64,000 nt of DNA from Hyaloperonospora brassicae (GCA_947650285.1 CANTFL010000320.1:434001-498000); one strand, 5' to 3'. Numbered from the stretch's first letter, positions 48,150 to 61,858 are shown. Translations and numbers: made by a program. Notes: generated from the letters alone by a model not told the origin.

Positions 48150-48662
48150 AAATTATGGCTCCATTCGGATCGAGTCATAGATCAAATGCACCCGCAAGCT
48201 TGCACACATGAGGCATAGGCCGTTTGGAGTGACTAGGCTTTGCGATTTTTATGCGCTTTTTATAGATATTGCAATACACCACACAGACTTTTTCCATTTG
48301 TGCATTAAATTTATTAAAATGAGCGGTAAAATTACCAGAACGGCTGAGTAATTTATTGACAATTAACAGTGAAGATCGCGTCAATTCAATTGAATCTCTT
48401 CTACGTCCGGATACTTGGAAGATTAAATCGGACGCTGATGAATATGAAATGGAGGAGATTTTGGATGTGCAATCGGCACCCAAGACTCGTTACGGTTGCA
48501 CACAAACAATATATGCTACGGTATAAAGAGCACAGCGACCTGAACTGGTTCGATGAATCTGATCTAAACTGCGGAGCGTTGCTACAAGATTTCGATCAAT
48601 ATCGAGTGAGTCAAAATTGTCTCGAATTTATACAATCTCACGTAGTTGAGGTCGACAGCTAA
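48150..48662 (+). pseudogene. pol: Integrase C-terminus and chromodomain of element B
   Basis: About 48155-48300 reads, in broken frames, the GPF-type region and PHRLFPFVH. Then an open frame ends at 48662: SDADEYEMEEILDVQSAPKT, then YKEHSDLNWFDESDLNC and LLQDFDQYRVSQN. This is a chromodomain-like fold (YxVEEILD...W.G..D.TW...L). Pol ends here with a stop codon, about 720 bp before the 3' LTR. Confidence 0.75.
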
Positions 48663-49382
48663 CGGAATGGGGGTAGTTAATTTACAAAAGGTTGTATGAG
48701 GAGGTTGGGTGGGCTATTTTTAACATATGTGGGGACTGTAGATAGCAGAAATCCGATCCCGGCTGAGAAGCCTAAATATATTTATAAGAATTTTAAATTA
48801 AACAAAGAATCAGATATAAAGCGATTTAAAGTTTAAAGAGGGATGCTGACGGGATATACGGCGTACGAAGAGTCAACATGAAATCTACTTTGCCCAAAGG
48901 CAATCGTATAAAAAAGATGAAAAGAAGTCGGGGACGAGATCGTCGCGATGTGATCGAAAACACATCACGACAGAAAATCATTGATTAACGGATGTGCCTT
49001 TGGAGATCGATAGTAAAAGAGGGATCATTTACGACAACCGAGCGCGTGCGAGATATAAGATATCGGTGTTGTGCATAGACAATTGCGTTTAAGATGCCTG
49101 AACAAAAGGTAGCTGATCGTTTTCCCAGACGGGTTCGCCATCATTTAGACGTGTTTAACCGACGACGAAGGGTTGCAAGACAGGCCTACTATGGACATTT
49201 GACGATCAACAAAAGCACCAATAGCGGCCCACACGATTGTGGAGACCGTAGGTGCAGAACTGAAGCGGCATGAATCAACATAATAAAATTTTGAAGAGGC
49301 CTAAACTTCTGCACTGCCGTCAAGATTATGAGGATGAAAATTTAGAATGACAATGTTTGTCGATTAATGGTTCAGGGAACGA
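48663..49382. other. Element B region between pol and 3' LTR
   Basis: No open frame. The sequence immediately before the LTR, GGTTCAGGGAACGA, could be a weak polypurine tract. Confidence 0.4.
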
Positions 49383-50284
49383 TGGTGGCAAAGCAACTTC
49401 CATTTTTTATCGTTGAGATGGAATGCGGGAGCCCACAACCACAGGCACCACTTATTTCCTTGAATGATTCTATTGGAAGAATGCAGTCTGAAATGGGTGG
49501 CTTACGATCTTCATCCAATCTCTCGATCTCGATGTGTCATATATAGGTCGGGTGTGGACCAAGCTAATGTCTTAGAGAGATTACACTTGGTGTGTTCCAC
49601 ATAGGTACAAACGGGGTCTCTTGGGAGGGAGACTCGTGGCTTCGAAAATCGTCATGCAGATACGCCAAGCGATGTACTAGTTTTCTGTGGATCTGGTTGG
49701 TTAGCATTAAGCAGAGTTCAATTTTCAACGTATCGACTTCTGTTCCGGATCAGATCATTGGCCGCTCGACGTCTATCAAGTCACATACTTAAATCAAGTG
49801 ATATTATTGGAATGTTGGCCAGGAATCAAGGGCTCTCAACATAAACTTCAACTACGGTCGGGCGCAGTGTACACGTAATGTCAAAGGTGCATGATCGCGA
49901 GACGACTAACGTGGTCAAAAGGCTCGCGAATCAAGTATCTACATTGGCCAAAGAAGTCTCGCAGAGATCAAGGTGACTCATATCTATCACCTTACAAGTA
50001 CACCCACTTTTGTGTGAAGGTTTTCTTGCGACAGCACCAATCCCATCCAAGGTTGAGTTTGGCATCGAATTTATATCACCCGGAAGAGTGTAACCCACCC
50101 CAACAACGGGTAGACAAGGTGAGCAAAGCGTTCAGAAAACACCCGGATTGTCTTCCGTTCGGCGGTCGTCCGTGCGCCAGTATAGAGTTTGGATCGACTT
50201 TTTAAAAGAGCGATTACCAATTTACCACGGTGTATATCTTCAAAAATTTATTTGTAAATAAAAATAGATATATCATCATCTTCA
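49383..50284 (+). repeat. 3' LTR of element B
   Basis: Starts TGGTGGCAAAGCAAC, partner of the LTR at 24423. Near-identical over about 49570-50030, diverged at the 3' end. It contains a possible polyadenylation region, ATTTATTTGTAAATAAA (50246-50262). It ends where A gag starts (about 50285). Confidence 0.75.
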
Positions 50285-51830
50285 TATTGTAGCAAGAAGT
50301 ACTTCACAGATCTTCAAGTTCAGCTCCACCCTAATCGTACTTAATCTGCGCTGATAGTACATATCCATCCAGACGGAGGAGAGAGTCGCACACACATTTT
50401 TAGATTGTTGACGCTTCGTCAAGTAACATCTGGACCTTGCCGACTGATTGTACTGTGAACAGAGGTACTTCAACACGTCTTGCTGAGGTACTTCTATTTC
50501 CATTACATTTCTTGTACAATTGTCGGTACCAACGCTTGGTCACCTTTACCAAGCATAACGAAAATGGCTCACAACAGTCGTTCTGGTATTTGCATTTTCA
50601 TTTCACCTCGTAATCGAACGTCTTATTTCACTCGAGAACTTCATCGTACCGGTATCTTCCACGTTCACACTTGGCGTTCATTTTCATCAGGGCATGCGTG
50701 CGCATCTCGAGTACTTATATTCTTTTACTAAACTATCCGTCAAATCTAAACGACGATTGCGGTTGTTCGTCCAAATACTTCCATGCTTTTGTCGGATCGA
50801 ATCATCCTCATCATTATCATCGTCGTCGTCGTAGGGTCCTTGTCTATCTTTATCACTCATAGGTGTATTCTTCCTCCTCGTCGACAAGGACGACCTTGAT
50901 GTCTCCATGTATACGTCCTTCATTTAAGGCAATCTTTCTTCTCGGGAAATTGCTTCTGGTTTCGTTTTATCCTGCTCACCCCAGTGAGCATTTTTCCACG
51001 CTTGAGTCTCGCTACCCTTTTACCCGACTCATAACGCGATGGTATCGGCGCCTTTCTCATCGAAATGACTACCTCGTACAGCTGTTGCATTGTCTGGTTA
51101 ATAATTGGGATTGTATCATATCCAATAGCGTCCCTGGGCCCCGCTCTACAATCGATGTATCTCTTTGTCAACCGACCGTGGATTGAACATTGTATGCGAT
51201 AGTTTGATGTCCTGCGATGCCTTGCACTTGTATACAAACGCGCGCAAGACGTAGACAGTGTACGCTGAGAACGCCTTCAATGCTCAAACAATGCAGGTCA
51301 TATAAAGCATGGTGCTGAGGGTGACCATTTCGCATAAGTAGACCGCTCTGTGTCGAACTGCTTGATATACTTACCCTTCTTCACCTCTTCACCAATTCGG
51401 GACAAGATCCGGATATCGTGGGGTTAAGAGAACATCTTTGGGGTATCAAAGATGAACGATTAAAGCTCTTCTACAGCCAGCCCCAAATTGTCGTCATCGC
51501 CGTATTTTTTTCGCTGTTCCAAATTCGCTTACCGCTTGTGCATGTTTCTCCTTCATTGCCTGCACGTGGCTCACAAAAGTCGCGTGTAGCAGCCATTCTT
51601 CATAATCCTCATTTTTTCTCTACTGTTGTATATGTCTCTTCCACCTTTATCCATCTCCACATGATCATTGTTTTCGAACTCAGCGATCCGGGTTCTCGTT
51701 TCACTTCCACCTTCACCTAAGTTTCGGTCGTACTCGTATGTTTCGAAACGCGTGCTACCTTCCCCCAGAAGTCGCTGAGATCCCGCCGCCCTATATAATC
51801 GAATGAATGACCATTTCAATAATTGTAGGC
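50282..51830 (-). pseudogene. gag: gag of element A (proximal part, degenerate)
   Basis: Minus-strand gag in the same order as element D. The N-terminal charged region is 51571-51780. Block 50920-51237 contains NQTMQQLYEVVISMRKAPIP, then SRYESG, matching D's NMTMQQLHEEVSSMEEEAPI. The acidic GPYDDDDDNDEDD run is at about 50800-50840. The capsid end is 50282-50503. It stops abruptly at about 50285, where the B LTR lies; the continuation is at 24420 and below. Confidence 0.75.
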
Positions 51831-51860
51831 TGCTTGGTACCTGCTGAATTGCACACCTAG

Positions 51861-51880
51861 AATCCCCCATCGCGGCACCA
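51861..51880 (-). promoter_or_regulatory. Primer binding site of element A
   Basis: The plus strand AATCCCCCATCGCGGCACCA looks like a tRNA 3' end with ACCA terminus. It differs from the D site by a few substitutions and lies, as in D, 2 nt from the LTR edge. Confidence 0.7.
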
Positions 51881-51882
51881 GT

Positions 51883-52882
51883 TGTGGTATAGTAGTAAGT
51901 TAAAGCTGTCACGTCAGGCTCAGCGTCAAAACACAAAAATCCCCGAGTGAAGTTGGCGAAACGGGCTGATTCGATTGGATAAATCCCTACGCGGTTTGCC
52001 TTCTCGGTTTCAAGCAGGCTTCTAAAGGACCGATTCCTTACAATCAATCCTTCAGAAGCCTGCCTGAGCTCAGCAGCCCCGAAACCTCTCTCTTCCTGTA
52101 AAATCACACGAACAGGTGGAAGCCGACGCTTACGCGTTTTGACAGGTCACCGGGCGCAGTGTACGCTCGACTAGAAGAATAACAGTGCCCTCGGCTGAGG
52201 CCCACCGGCTCGTCATTCAGACAAGTCTTTGAAAATGAGGCCTTCCTTAAAAGGCTCTCCGGCTCGTCGCTGACAAAATTCACAACGGTACATGTTACTG
52301 AGTGCTAATGGATCGTCAGCAACGATACCCCTTCTTTTACTGGTATCGAGCGTTACCCAACCCAGGCCTTCCTAATCTCTTGGCACTACTAGTCGATAAT
52401 TTTTCAAGATATGTTCATCGATGTTCGACGACAGGCATAATCTACCCCACGCAGGGACTTACCTAACGTCTACGCTGTCTCGGGCTCAAGAAATTCTGCA
52501 CTATATTGGTTTGTCTCTTTTGCTATCTCGCAGAGCTGGTATGGATGGCTATCTATCCTTCCCTATTTCTTGTATAAATGATGCGATGTATCTGCCGTTC
52601 GATCTTTTCGCATTCTGCACTGTAAATAGATTCGCCTAGACTAAAGTATCTAAGACTTGAGTCGCTGACACCCGAGTCACCGACACTCGATTCGTCTACA
52701 CTTGGGTCACCGGCGCTCAAGCCGCCGCCAGTTTAATTGCTTCCACTCAAGTCGCCAACAATTGAGTCGCTTTTATATGATTCGCCGACACTTCGCTCCT
52801 CAACCCTTCAGCCGCCGGCTCTCGGTTTTTAAGCATTACACTGATATTAAAAGGTCAAAATATGTCTTTACCACATTACACA
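51883..52882 (-). repeat. 5' LTR of element A (right copy)
   Basis: About 1000 bp, TGTGGTATAGTA...ACATTACACA. Almost identical to the left copy across 52060-52650, diverged in the first 170 bp and in the minisatellite at 52650-52840 (units near CTCGAGTCGCCGACA). AT-rich desert starts directly to its right. No matching 5-bp duplication with the left flank (TACTC) was found. Confidence 0.8.
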
Positions 52883-55800
52883 CAGAATGGATATATTAAG
52901 CTAAACATCTTACCCTAACATCAAAATAGAATGTACTTATTATTGTGCTGCCTCCTATTCAAATTTCTTTTTTCTTTTAAGAGGATGTGTATCGAAATAA
53001 AAGGCTATTTGCGCAAATTACCACTCGGCTGAGATATGGAATTGCAGAATATACACAATCGAACCTGCGCAGATGTGTGAAAGCTCTAATTTTGTCCTAA
53101 GTATATTATTTATTACACATGTTCATTTGTAATATTGGATCTTATCAAGGATCGGTTACCCCAAAGCCAAAATCTCCACCCTACACAACAACCTATATTT
53201 CGGTATCATCATGTTGTCATTCATCATCATTTGTCAGACTAGACGAACCACAGTATATAAAAACAATTACAAAAACAAGTAGTGAATCAAGATACCACGG
53301 CTGGCTGCGTAACCTCAATATTTTTTTCCTCGCGAGTTGCGGCAACGTAAGTTTTTGATCTAAATTATGAAAAAACACTGTTACAAATGAGCTTATATTA
53401 ATGGGGTCTATATAGAAGCCCAAATGTATTATATCGAGAAATCATTACGAATTTAATAGGTACATATATGCAAAAGTCACACCCCTTTTCCAGGTCGTCA
53501 TTTCTGCAATTTAAAGTGATAGCGACTCTAATTTGATTAAATTGCGAAAGCTCAAAGGGTTACATTAAACATGATACACTTAACGCACAAAAAAGCAGTA
53601 TTACCTCCAATTATCGATTAAATTGCAACAGTAAAGTACGATCTCAGCATTACTAAAAGAAATTGCAATTCACTACCCTGTTTAGGCTAGACCTTAATTT
53701 TGCACGAGGCATACAGGTACGTAACATTTTTTGCCTTTTGCGCTTATATTGAATGCTGATGTGTATAACTAAATATGGCGGCTTAGATAAACGTTTAAAT
53801 TGTGTTCACCTGTAATCGTGCTCGAATATGGTGCACATGAGTGAGTTTGCATATTTCGTAATACACGTATATATTGTTAATATTGGCGCCTGTCTGACAT
53901 TACTGGCGTCCTAGTAATATAGGATATATAATAATCCATGTACTACCTGTCTTGCCAAGGTAGAATCTACCGTAAATTTGTAGATAGACAAAGTACGTTA
54001 TATTTGGCTATCCAAGACGGTAATTAAATTGACTAATATCATTCACTTGACGAATAGATGCAAATGTCTCAGATATAACGAATGTGAAAAGCCTTTTATA
54101 ATTGGGAGCAAAAGAGAGCGATAGTTAATGAGAATCAAAGCATATCTCATATAATAATTTAAATGAAAATTATTATTACCCGCGAAAAAAATTAGATGAA
54201 TGGATGACATAGGTGGTGATAAATTATGCATAAACCACAGAGATTCTATTTTTTGGGTTATAATATATTTTCGTATGCATAAAGTTTAGTGGAACAAAGC
54301 GCGTATGAGACTAATATGGAATGGGTACCGGATACGAACACAATAGCTCAATTTGTATAACGGATGGATAACGAAATGGTCAACGAAGTTCTCAGTAGAT
54401 ACTAACACCCGTACAAAACCGTTTAAAATTCGAAGAAAAGATGGGTGGGCAATTTTGCTTCTTATCTTACCGAAGCTTTACTTGCATACGCTCAAGACTA
54501 TATCTTGTATGAACGTATATTATAAATACGAGAAGATATACAATAAAGTACTTTGAAATAGATCGCTTTTTTATAGATATACAGTACGGTGGGCACAAAA
54601 AATATATTTGATTAATTTACTACACAAAATTCTTGTTGGCCTTCTGTAGTTTTATTATATACGTAGATAGTAATTGCAGCCGATTGAATATCGAATAAAG
54701 ATCCACTTATATAATCAATAAATAAAGTTAAAATATGAGTGCAAATGATTTTCTGGCTACCTAAATGAATGCCGTGCTTATAAAGGTTGTTATGTGCGAA
54801 AAATAGATACAGTATTATACTGTAATTTACATTTAGTTATAACTTAAAACTAACCAAGAAAAAGCAACGTCAAAGAATGCACTAACGCATTGTCATCAAT
54901 TACAGAATATTATTTTGGTCAAAGTATTCTGTATCTATACAGCAGACTACTCGAAATTTACAAACAAAAAAAAATATGACTTTTAATACACGGAGATTAA
55001 GTTTTACCATAGCGTGGCATATCCACGGACTGTTAGACTTATACATATAATCCGACGAGTCAGACCGACAGGTGCATAACACCGGAAATAGTAGAATCAT
55101 GTCGAATCACGATTTGCCTTTGCAAAAGAGACGAGGTAATCAATAAGTAAATAAGTGTTCAAACAAAATAAAATGTTTTATTGACTCAAAACATCATTTA
55201 ATCGATAAAGAATTTAAAAACTTAGGCTTTAGTCGAGGCCACTAGCTTCTAGCCGGATTAGGTGGTCCAAATATTATTTAATGGTAAAACATATTACAAA
55301 GAAATATATTTTATCTGTGGACTTAATCGACCTACCTGTAAATTAATCTATATCAATATTATATATTTGAATAGCTCGAATTCAAATGTGTATCTATAGA
55401 CTCTACATGAAGGAGGATCGTAGTCTAATGTAACCGTCCAAACTGTTCAGCAAGACCACTCAATTAGTGTCACGGTGATCATGTAAACGTAAAAACATAA
55501 ATAAGAAAACCTTAGTAAAGCAGAAGGATATGCAGAAAGGATGCCCGATAAGCTTTTTGTATAAAAAATGATTCTTCTAACTACCAAATTATGTTTGTTC
55601 AAATAACTCCTTTAACCAATAAAAGTATCCCTATGCATTTTACAAAGCGGTCATGGATGAAATAGTTAATTGGAATTTCAATTATTCATGACAAAGCACA
55701 TACATAGATAAAAATTAATACTAATTTGCACTTCTTCCTTTTTAAATAAAATTATAAGAGCACGAACAATCGCTCGTTTAAGTATCCAATCATATGAAAA

Positions 55801-58800
55801 TAGCAATGTTATAATAAAAGTGAACAAATGAAAACTTACATATTGGTCCGACTTTATAAATTTATTTAGTTTGAAAAGTAATATTTTACTTTATACACCG
55901 ACGATTATTAAAAGACTAGTTACTGCGAAATCTCCATGGCTGGAGCATAAATTCACACAATGCAAGTAATATTCTATCTAAATTAAATAATATAAATGAA
56001 AAATGCTTTTTTATCAAAACATTTATTTGAAACATTCAATGGCACACGTGTCATTCAATAAATTTATATATTAACTTATCGCTAGAAGCACGAAAAGGCT
56101 CTTTATACACTAAATCGACCCTTTTTTTTATTAAGTAAGGGTAAAAATTACTCAGATGACGATTGTTAATATAGCGGTATGATATGTGCAACAGAAAATG
56201 ACGTTTTACTATATTGCTGTCATGCTCAAAGCTATTGACCAAAAGGAATTCTAGATACAAAGTACGTCATTGAGCTCATATCAATATAACGCTACACTAA
56301 TTTCTAAAGATCTGTTGAATCTAATAAAATAATGAGAAAAGATTTTCATTAAGTCCAAAAGGATAGACATTAATTAATATGTATATAATACGTAAAAGGG
56401 AAAGGCATATGCGTTGATTTAATTTAATGAACGTTGCGATTCGAGAATGCTTATGCACACACCGACTTATCACGTATCAAGCCTCACTTGTATCGAATAT
56501 TGTGGCATACACGAAAAGAACGTCTGGTTGACAAATGTATTTGTACGAAATCAAGGTTATATCCTTGGTGACATACGGTCACAAAGTCTTTAGTTACAGC
56601 AGTGCGGAAGAGCTCTAAAGGATCACGACTTAAGCATGGCTTCGATCAACTTCTAAATGTTTCTTCGAGCTCTTTTGATGCTAAGATATGCTAATAAAAT
56701 ATGATCAAGATTGTATTCATTACCTAACAAACGCCAAACGCTTTGCAGAATAATAATTTTATTTTTTTCTTGTATAAATCCTGAACGAAAATTTTTACAA
56801 TCAATTAAAAATAATTATATGTGCTATGGCTATTATTGATCAAGTCTTGCAGCAGGCAATATATAACGAATGGGAAGATAAAAGTCCATTTTGCCTTCCC
56901 GATAGTACTTGCAAAATGTGGTTGATTCAGTAAATTTGTGTGGCCCATCTACATACATATGGGCTTGTACTTTTAGATTACGTATCATGCTCGAATCAGT
57001 CAATTAATATTGCATCACGCTAGATATACATCTTAAAACCTTTTTAAGTAGACTATCTATAAAAACATTAATCAAAAAACAGATACTGACATAATCTTAA
57101 AGTCAAAGTTTTTAATTAGGACAAGGCTAGTGGTAAGACATAACGGAATGTATATTTTATCATTCGCGAACAGGAATATAACAAAAAATATTGATAGGCC
57201 ACGCTTCTCACTCGAATCGTTTCACAGTACTGCATACCCATTTTAATAATATTCTGCTACGAAAAAAATAATCTTACTATCCTTTTGAAACCTTTAAGTA
57301 AACAAATTTAGATGATATCCACTAAGCCATGTGACTGGTATATATATCCAATAACAACATAACAGATTATTTATAATCGACCACAATGGTCAAAGTTGTT
57401 TGGCTCTAGAAAACAGCATCGAAACACTAAGCGTTCGTTAAGTAGTTTTACATCATCTGGCATAATCTTTATAATTTATATTAGTGCGATATCCTAAGAA
57501 TCAAATATATTAAAAGCAACTTATATTCATGGCAGCCGATGTATAGCAACGGCACTAATAATTATGAATTCTGCAGAATTATGGTATGTTATAAATAATG
57601 TTTTAAAAAAAATGAACATTTTTTCTTTATTTCTAAAAATTGTTTTCTTGAGGAAAAACATTTTCATTTTAAAATAATTATGTTTGCCTTTTTATCAATT
57701 GAAACCCCAGATTGACTATTCCGACACTCACACACCAAGCAAATAATTCACTCTCACCAATACAGTTTATTTTAATCGTAATAGGGCCATCAAACAATTT
57801 TGATTTGCCAAAGTGTCGGCGAACAGTATTAATATGGGCGTAATATAATAAACCATTATACCTTACAATCAGAATGCCTTAAGATAATATCTGAAAACTA
57901 TAAATGACATATTTTTAGCCGGTAAAATCTGGTGTATATTCATTTGGCACACATATATCGAGATAAATATATTAAAAATTAAATCTCGTTGTTTATAGTC
58001 TATAAATAGGTACGACAGTGCTGCTCATAGATGAGTACCATCACCAAACGTAAAGTTGTTCATTTATATAAGTATACATAATAGATATAAGACGCCGATG
58101 TAAATTTGGGTATCGTATGTGAAGGGAATGATGTGAAACAAGTCTAATCGTATACTGTAACAACAAGTTGTATGCGCTTTACCTGGAAGTTACAAGCACA
58201 TTGCACTGCCTAAATAAGTCATTATGACAATTTATAACTAAAAAATAAATAGATTAGAGTATGCGTCATTTTTTGTTCTTGATGAACAAATACAAATTTT
58301 ACTTTTTCAAAAACAAATGATATACTTGCACGGCAATATGAGTCCCATATCCGCATTTATTTGCACAAAAATTGAATTGGCAGGACGATATTATAAAAAC
58401 AGGACATGTGGTTAGGTAACGCATGCTTTGGCCACTATTTTAAATACCAAGAATTTGGGCTGCTTCATTAAAAATTAGCTTTATAAGGAAATTAATAAAA
58501 GGATACATCTTCTGTTATACTAGATTTTAATTACCGCAATGATTTATCCACATAAATCCTGTCGTGTGTGTTTAAATGAAAATATAAAACTGTATCAGAT
58601 AATTTAAAAAAAATGTTTTGTGTCCTATTATACTCAAGTGCCTCACACGGCAATATTCATGATGCAGCCACACTTAAATCATTTAAAGAGTAGCAAATCA
58701 ATTCTAGTTCTACTTTCAATAAGTATGTGTATAAAAGCAATTGGTATTAGCACGATGCAGTGTACATCAATCCCTCACAGTAGTTCATAGCAATTTGATC

Positions 58801-58880
58801 TGCAAGTGCCTTAAAACCCATCGTTCGAATTACTCACGCCATTAGTCTCAAGCGCAACTCGATAAAAGCAGCACCAAACA
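52883..58880. other. AT-rich intergenic region, no gene seen
   Basis: About 6 kb without a credible gene, LTR or array. Its base composition matches 7919-17206, and the two were adjacent before element A inserted. Open frames stay under about 80 codons. Confidence 0.6.
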
Positions 58881-59229
58881 CGTCTCGTGTTATCTAAAAA
58901 CACACACGCACATGTACACTTTCATTCATCGAGCACCTTCATGCGCGTGTTGCGGGCGGTCGTGCACGAGACCAGATATACCGCGACACCTTCATCTCGT
59001 ACCTTGACTACTGCCATACGCGACTGCAGTGTCATCTGCGGCTGCTCCGGATTCTACGTCTTTGACTCATGATCCTATTGCGACTCGGAGTCCGAATGCG
59101 ACTGCGCCTTCAACTCCGCCGTCGTCGAAACGGACTTAACGACCGTCGAAGTTTCCTGCGGCGTAACGGCAACGGGTTAAGGTGAAGTCTAAAGGTCAAT
59201 GTACGCGGAAACGCGATTCCACAAGTAAA

Positions 59230-59480
59230 CAACATTGATAGCAATTGTAGCGCCTACAACAACAACTTTAGCATCAACAGCATCCCTCTATTAAATTATC
59301 AACAACAATAGCAACCGCAGCACCAACAAAAACAGCAGCAGCAGCAGAAATAGGAGTGGCAGCAAACCTATATTAACAGAACAAAAACATTAGCATCAGC
59401 TACAGCAATAGCAGTAGCTTCAACAACGACGATATTTATAAACATCATCTACGAAAGCAACAATAACAAAAAACAATAAC
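59230..59480. repeat. Imperfect CAA/CAG/GCA trinucleotide repeat
   Basis: Roughly 250 bp dominated by AACAAC, AGCAAC and GCAGCAGCAG words, upstream of the conserved MULE domains. In frame it would encode Asn/Gln/Thr/Ser-rich tracts; stops interrupt it. Confidence 0.75.
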
Positions 59481-61148
59481 AATATATCAACAACATTGGG
59501 ACCGACTGACCGTGTAAACGACCGCGACCGTTTTAACAAAGACGCGTTTACGTCCTTATATGTCGCATCTGCGCCTGTTACCAGGTGCTGCACGCTCAGC
59601 ACGCCCTTGTCAGAGACCTCTACGCGTCTTTCCAAACAGGGAGTGGGTTGTTTAAGGCCGTAAAATGTTTATACAAAAAGGGAGCCGCTTATGAGCCTTC
59701 ATTTTTCGCTAATGAGCCTTCATGCTATACATTAAACAAGAATTGGATTAGAGGTCTCTCAATTTTAAGATTATATTGTTGTACTTAAGTAAATACAGAT
59801 TTTTCATCTTATATTATCTAGTCAATCGGCACCGTGACAATCTCAGTAAAAGGTATATAAAAGCCTTAACCAGCTCACAGAACAGCTGTTTCGATCTGTG
59901 AACGAAGCTTGCCACATGTTTGACGAACTAACACGGACGGAAGGCTATGGTTTAATATTAAAAGGCAACAAAAGGTGGGTGACCGCAAATACGGTGAGGT
60001 TAAAGCAGTAGATCTGCAATACTCATGCAACAACCGATGAGCTTATTCTGGTACAGAGTCGGATACAGCGCCTCATCGTCAGCGCATATGCTCCAGACGC
60101 GCCACTGGCTGCTCCTACTTGGCCACGATCACACGACAGCGACGTCAAGAACAAATAGGCCAGTAGTTGATTAGAGTCAATCATGAAGAGCATAAACATG
60201 AACCCTATATAGGTATCAAGGTGCATCCATGTATAGGTGCTCTGACGGAAGAACAAGAACAATCGGTGATTATGAGTCTGAGTGTAGGCATCGGCGCTGG
60301 TCGCATCATTGCCTACCTACTGCAATCTGATATTACGGGTGTTATTGCGGGCGATGTATACAACATTTGTACAAATGAGAGCCGCAGATTGCTATGAGAA
60401 AGGTCTCCGCTTACACACTTGGTTGAAAGTCTAGCAAAAAGTAATTACAAAAACGACAATGCGCCTCAATGCGCGAAATTTGATGCTGAGCAGCAGCTCA
60501 CACACCTATTTATCTTGTCTCTCTCTGGCAGGAAAATTACTGCCTGTTTCAGCGCATGTTGGATCGTTTTAATTGACACCACTTACAAGACTAATCGATT
60601 CCAACTACGTCTGCTGCACATTGTAAGCGTAACTGCGACCGACAACAGCTACGCTTTCGTCTAATGTTTTATGAGAAACGAGACAAAAGGCGACTACGTC
60701 TTGGCAATGCTGAACATGAGGCCGGCATTCGGGATGTTCGCCGTTGCTACACCAAAACATACATTGTTGATCGCGAGATGGAATTACTAAACGCGTTCGG
60801 TAACTGTTTTCCCTTTGCGAGGACAATACTTTGTGTATGGCACATAAACAAGAATAGAATGCCAAGATGCAAATCCATTTTGACTCCAAGAAGGAGTTCA
60901 AACAATTACAGCTTCCGTGGAAGTGCTTGGTACATGCTCAATTAACGACATCTTATGAATGTCAGCATGTTGTAATGAAGGTAGATCATTCAGCTCATGT
61001 AATGAAGTACCTGGAAGATACTTGTCTGGTTTGCAAAAAGACATTCGTGTGATGCTACTTGCATGATTGTCAACATTACGGTCATGTGCCCCCGTCACGT
61101 ACCGAGGGCGCACATGCGGCGATCAAGAAGTAATTGGACGGACAACAG

Positions 61149-61216
61149 GTAAGTAGCATTACTTCGGGCTCAATGATATTGGTAGCTTGGCTACCTAATT
61201 ATATTTTTGCCCTCAG
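61149..61216 (+). other. Spliceosomal intron (68 bp) in the MULE pseudogene
   Basis: Donor GTAAGT at 61149, a pyrimidine-rich TATTTTTGCCCTCAG acceptor ending at 61216. Removing it joins IGRTTG to GDLWSVCKAL in a single frame, restoring the expected spacing between the EGAH motif and the helical C-terminal region. Size and borders are typical of oomycete introns. Confidence 0.65.
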
Positions 61217-61833
61217 GTGATCTATGGTCGGTATGCAAAGCTCTAGCGTTGGCTTGCCACGGCCATCTTGTCATAGTCTACCATCAAAACGCAAGGGAAC
61301 GCGTCAGCCCCCTAATGCAGCTAGATTCTCTACTTTTGCAGGAGTAATGGGCAAGATGTCCGCTTCAAGTGTACTGGCAGCGTCAATGACTTATAATATT
61401 TGACCCAGCACCTCGTCAGAATATGAACTCAAGAAATTAGACATTCCTGTCATCATACAATAAATAAATTGTAGCGTCCGTTTCCAGTACAAGATTTTGA
61501 CCAGCATTGGTGTTTCGTCCAATCTACAACACGAAGGGCTGACACCGAGACAGTCAGATATGATGTTAAATATTATGACACTGTGATTAAGGTCTTTTTA
61601 AGAGGTATGTAAATGGTGGCAGACGCCAGAAAATAATGCTATACGATCATTCTATCGCTGCTATATATTCCGCAATACGTACCCTTTTCTGGTTAAGAAG
61701 CGCGGAAGGTCAGCAAATTATACCTGCCGCAATTTATCTCACCATAAGCATGTTTGAAATGCGTTTGACACCAAAAGACGTCGACGATGTGGGCGCTGTG
61801 GGGATTTGGTCAGGACATGTCGTCAAGCCGCGT

Positions 61834-61858
61834 AAGCACAAGCACAAGCACAAGCAAG
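61834..61858. repeat. Short GCACAA hexanucleotide repeat
   Basis: Four imperfect copies of AGCACA at the end of the MULE frame, encoding a His-Lys repeat. Confidence 0.8.

Noticed and set aside
51571..52107. 178-codon open frame on the minus strand
   Set aside because: It runs through the A LTR, primer binding site and gag start in one frame. Only the part below about 51780 is gag-like, so it is not a separate gene.
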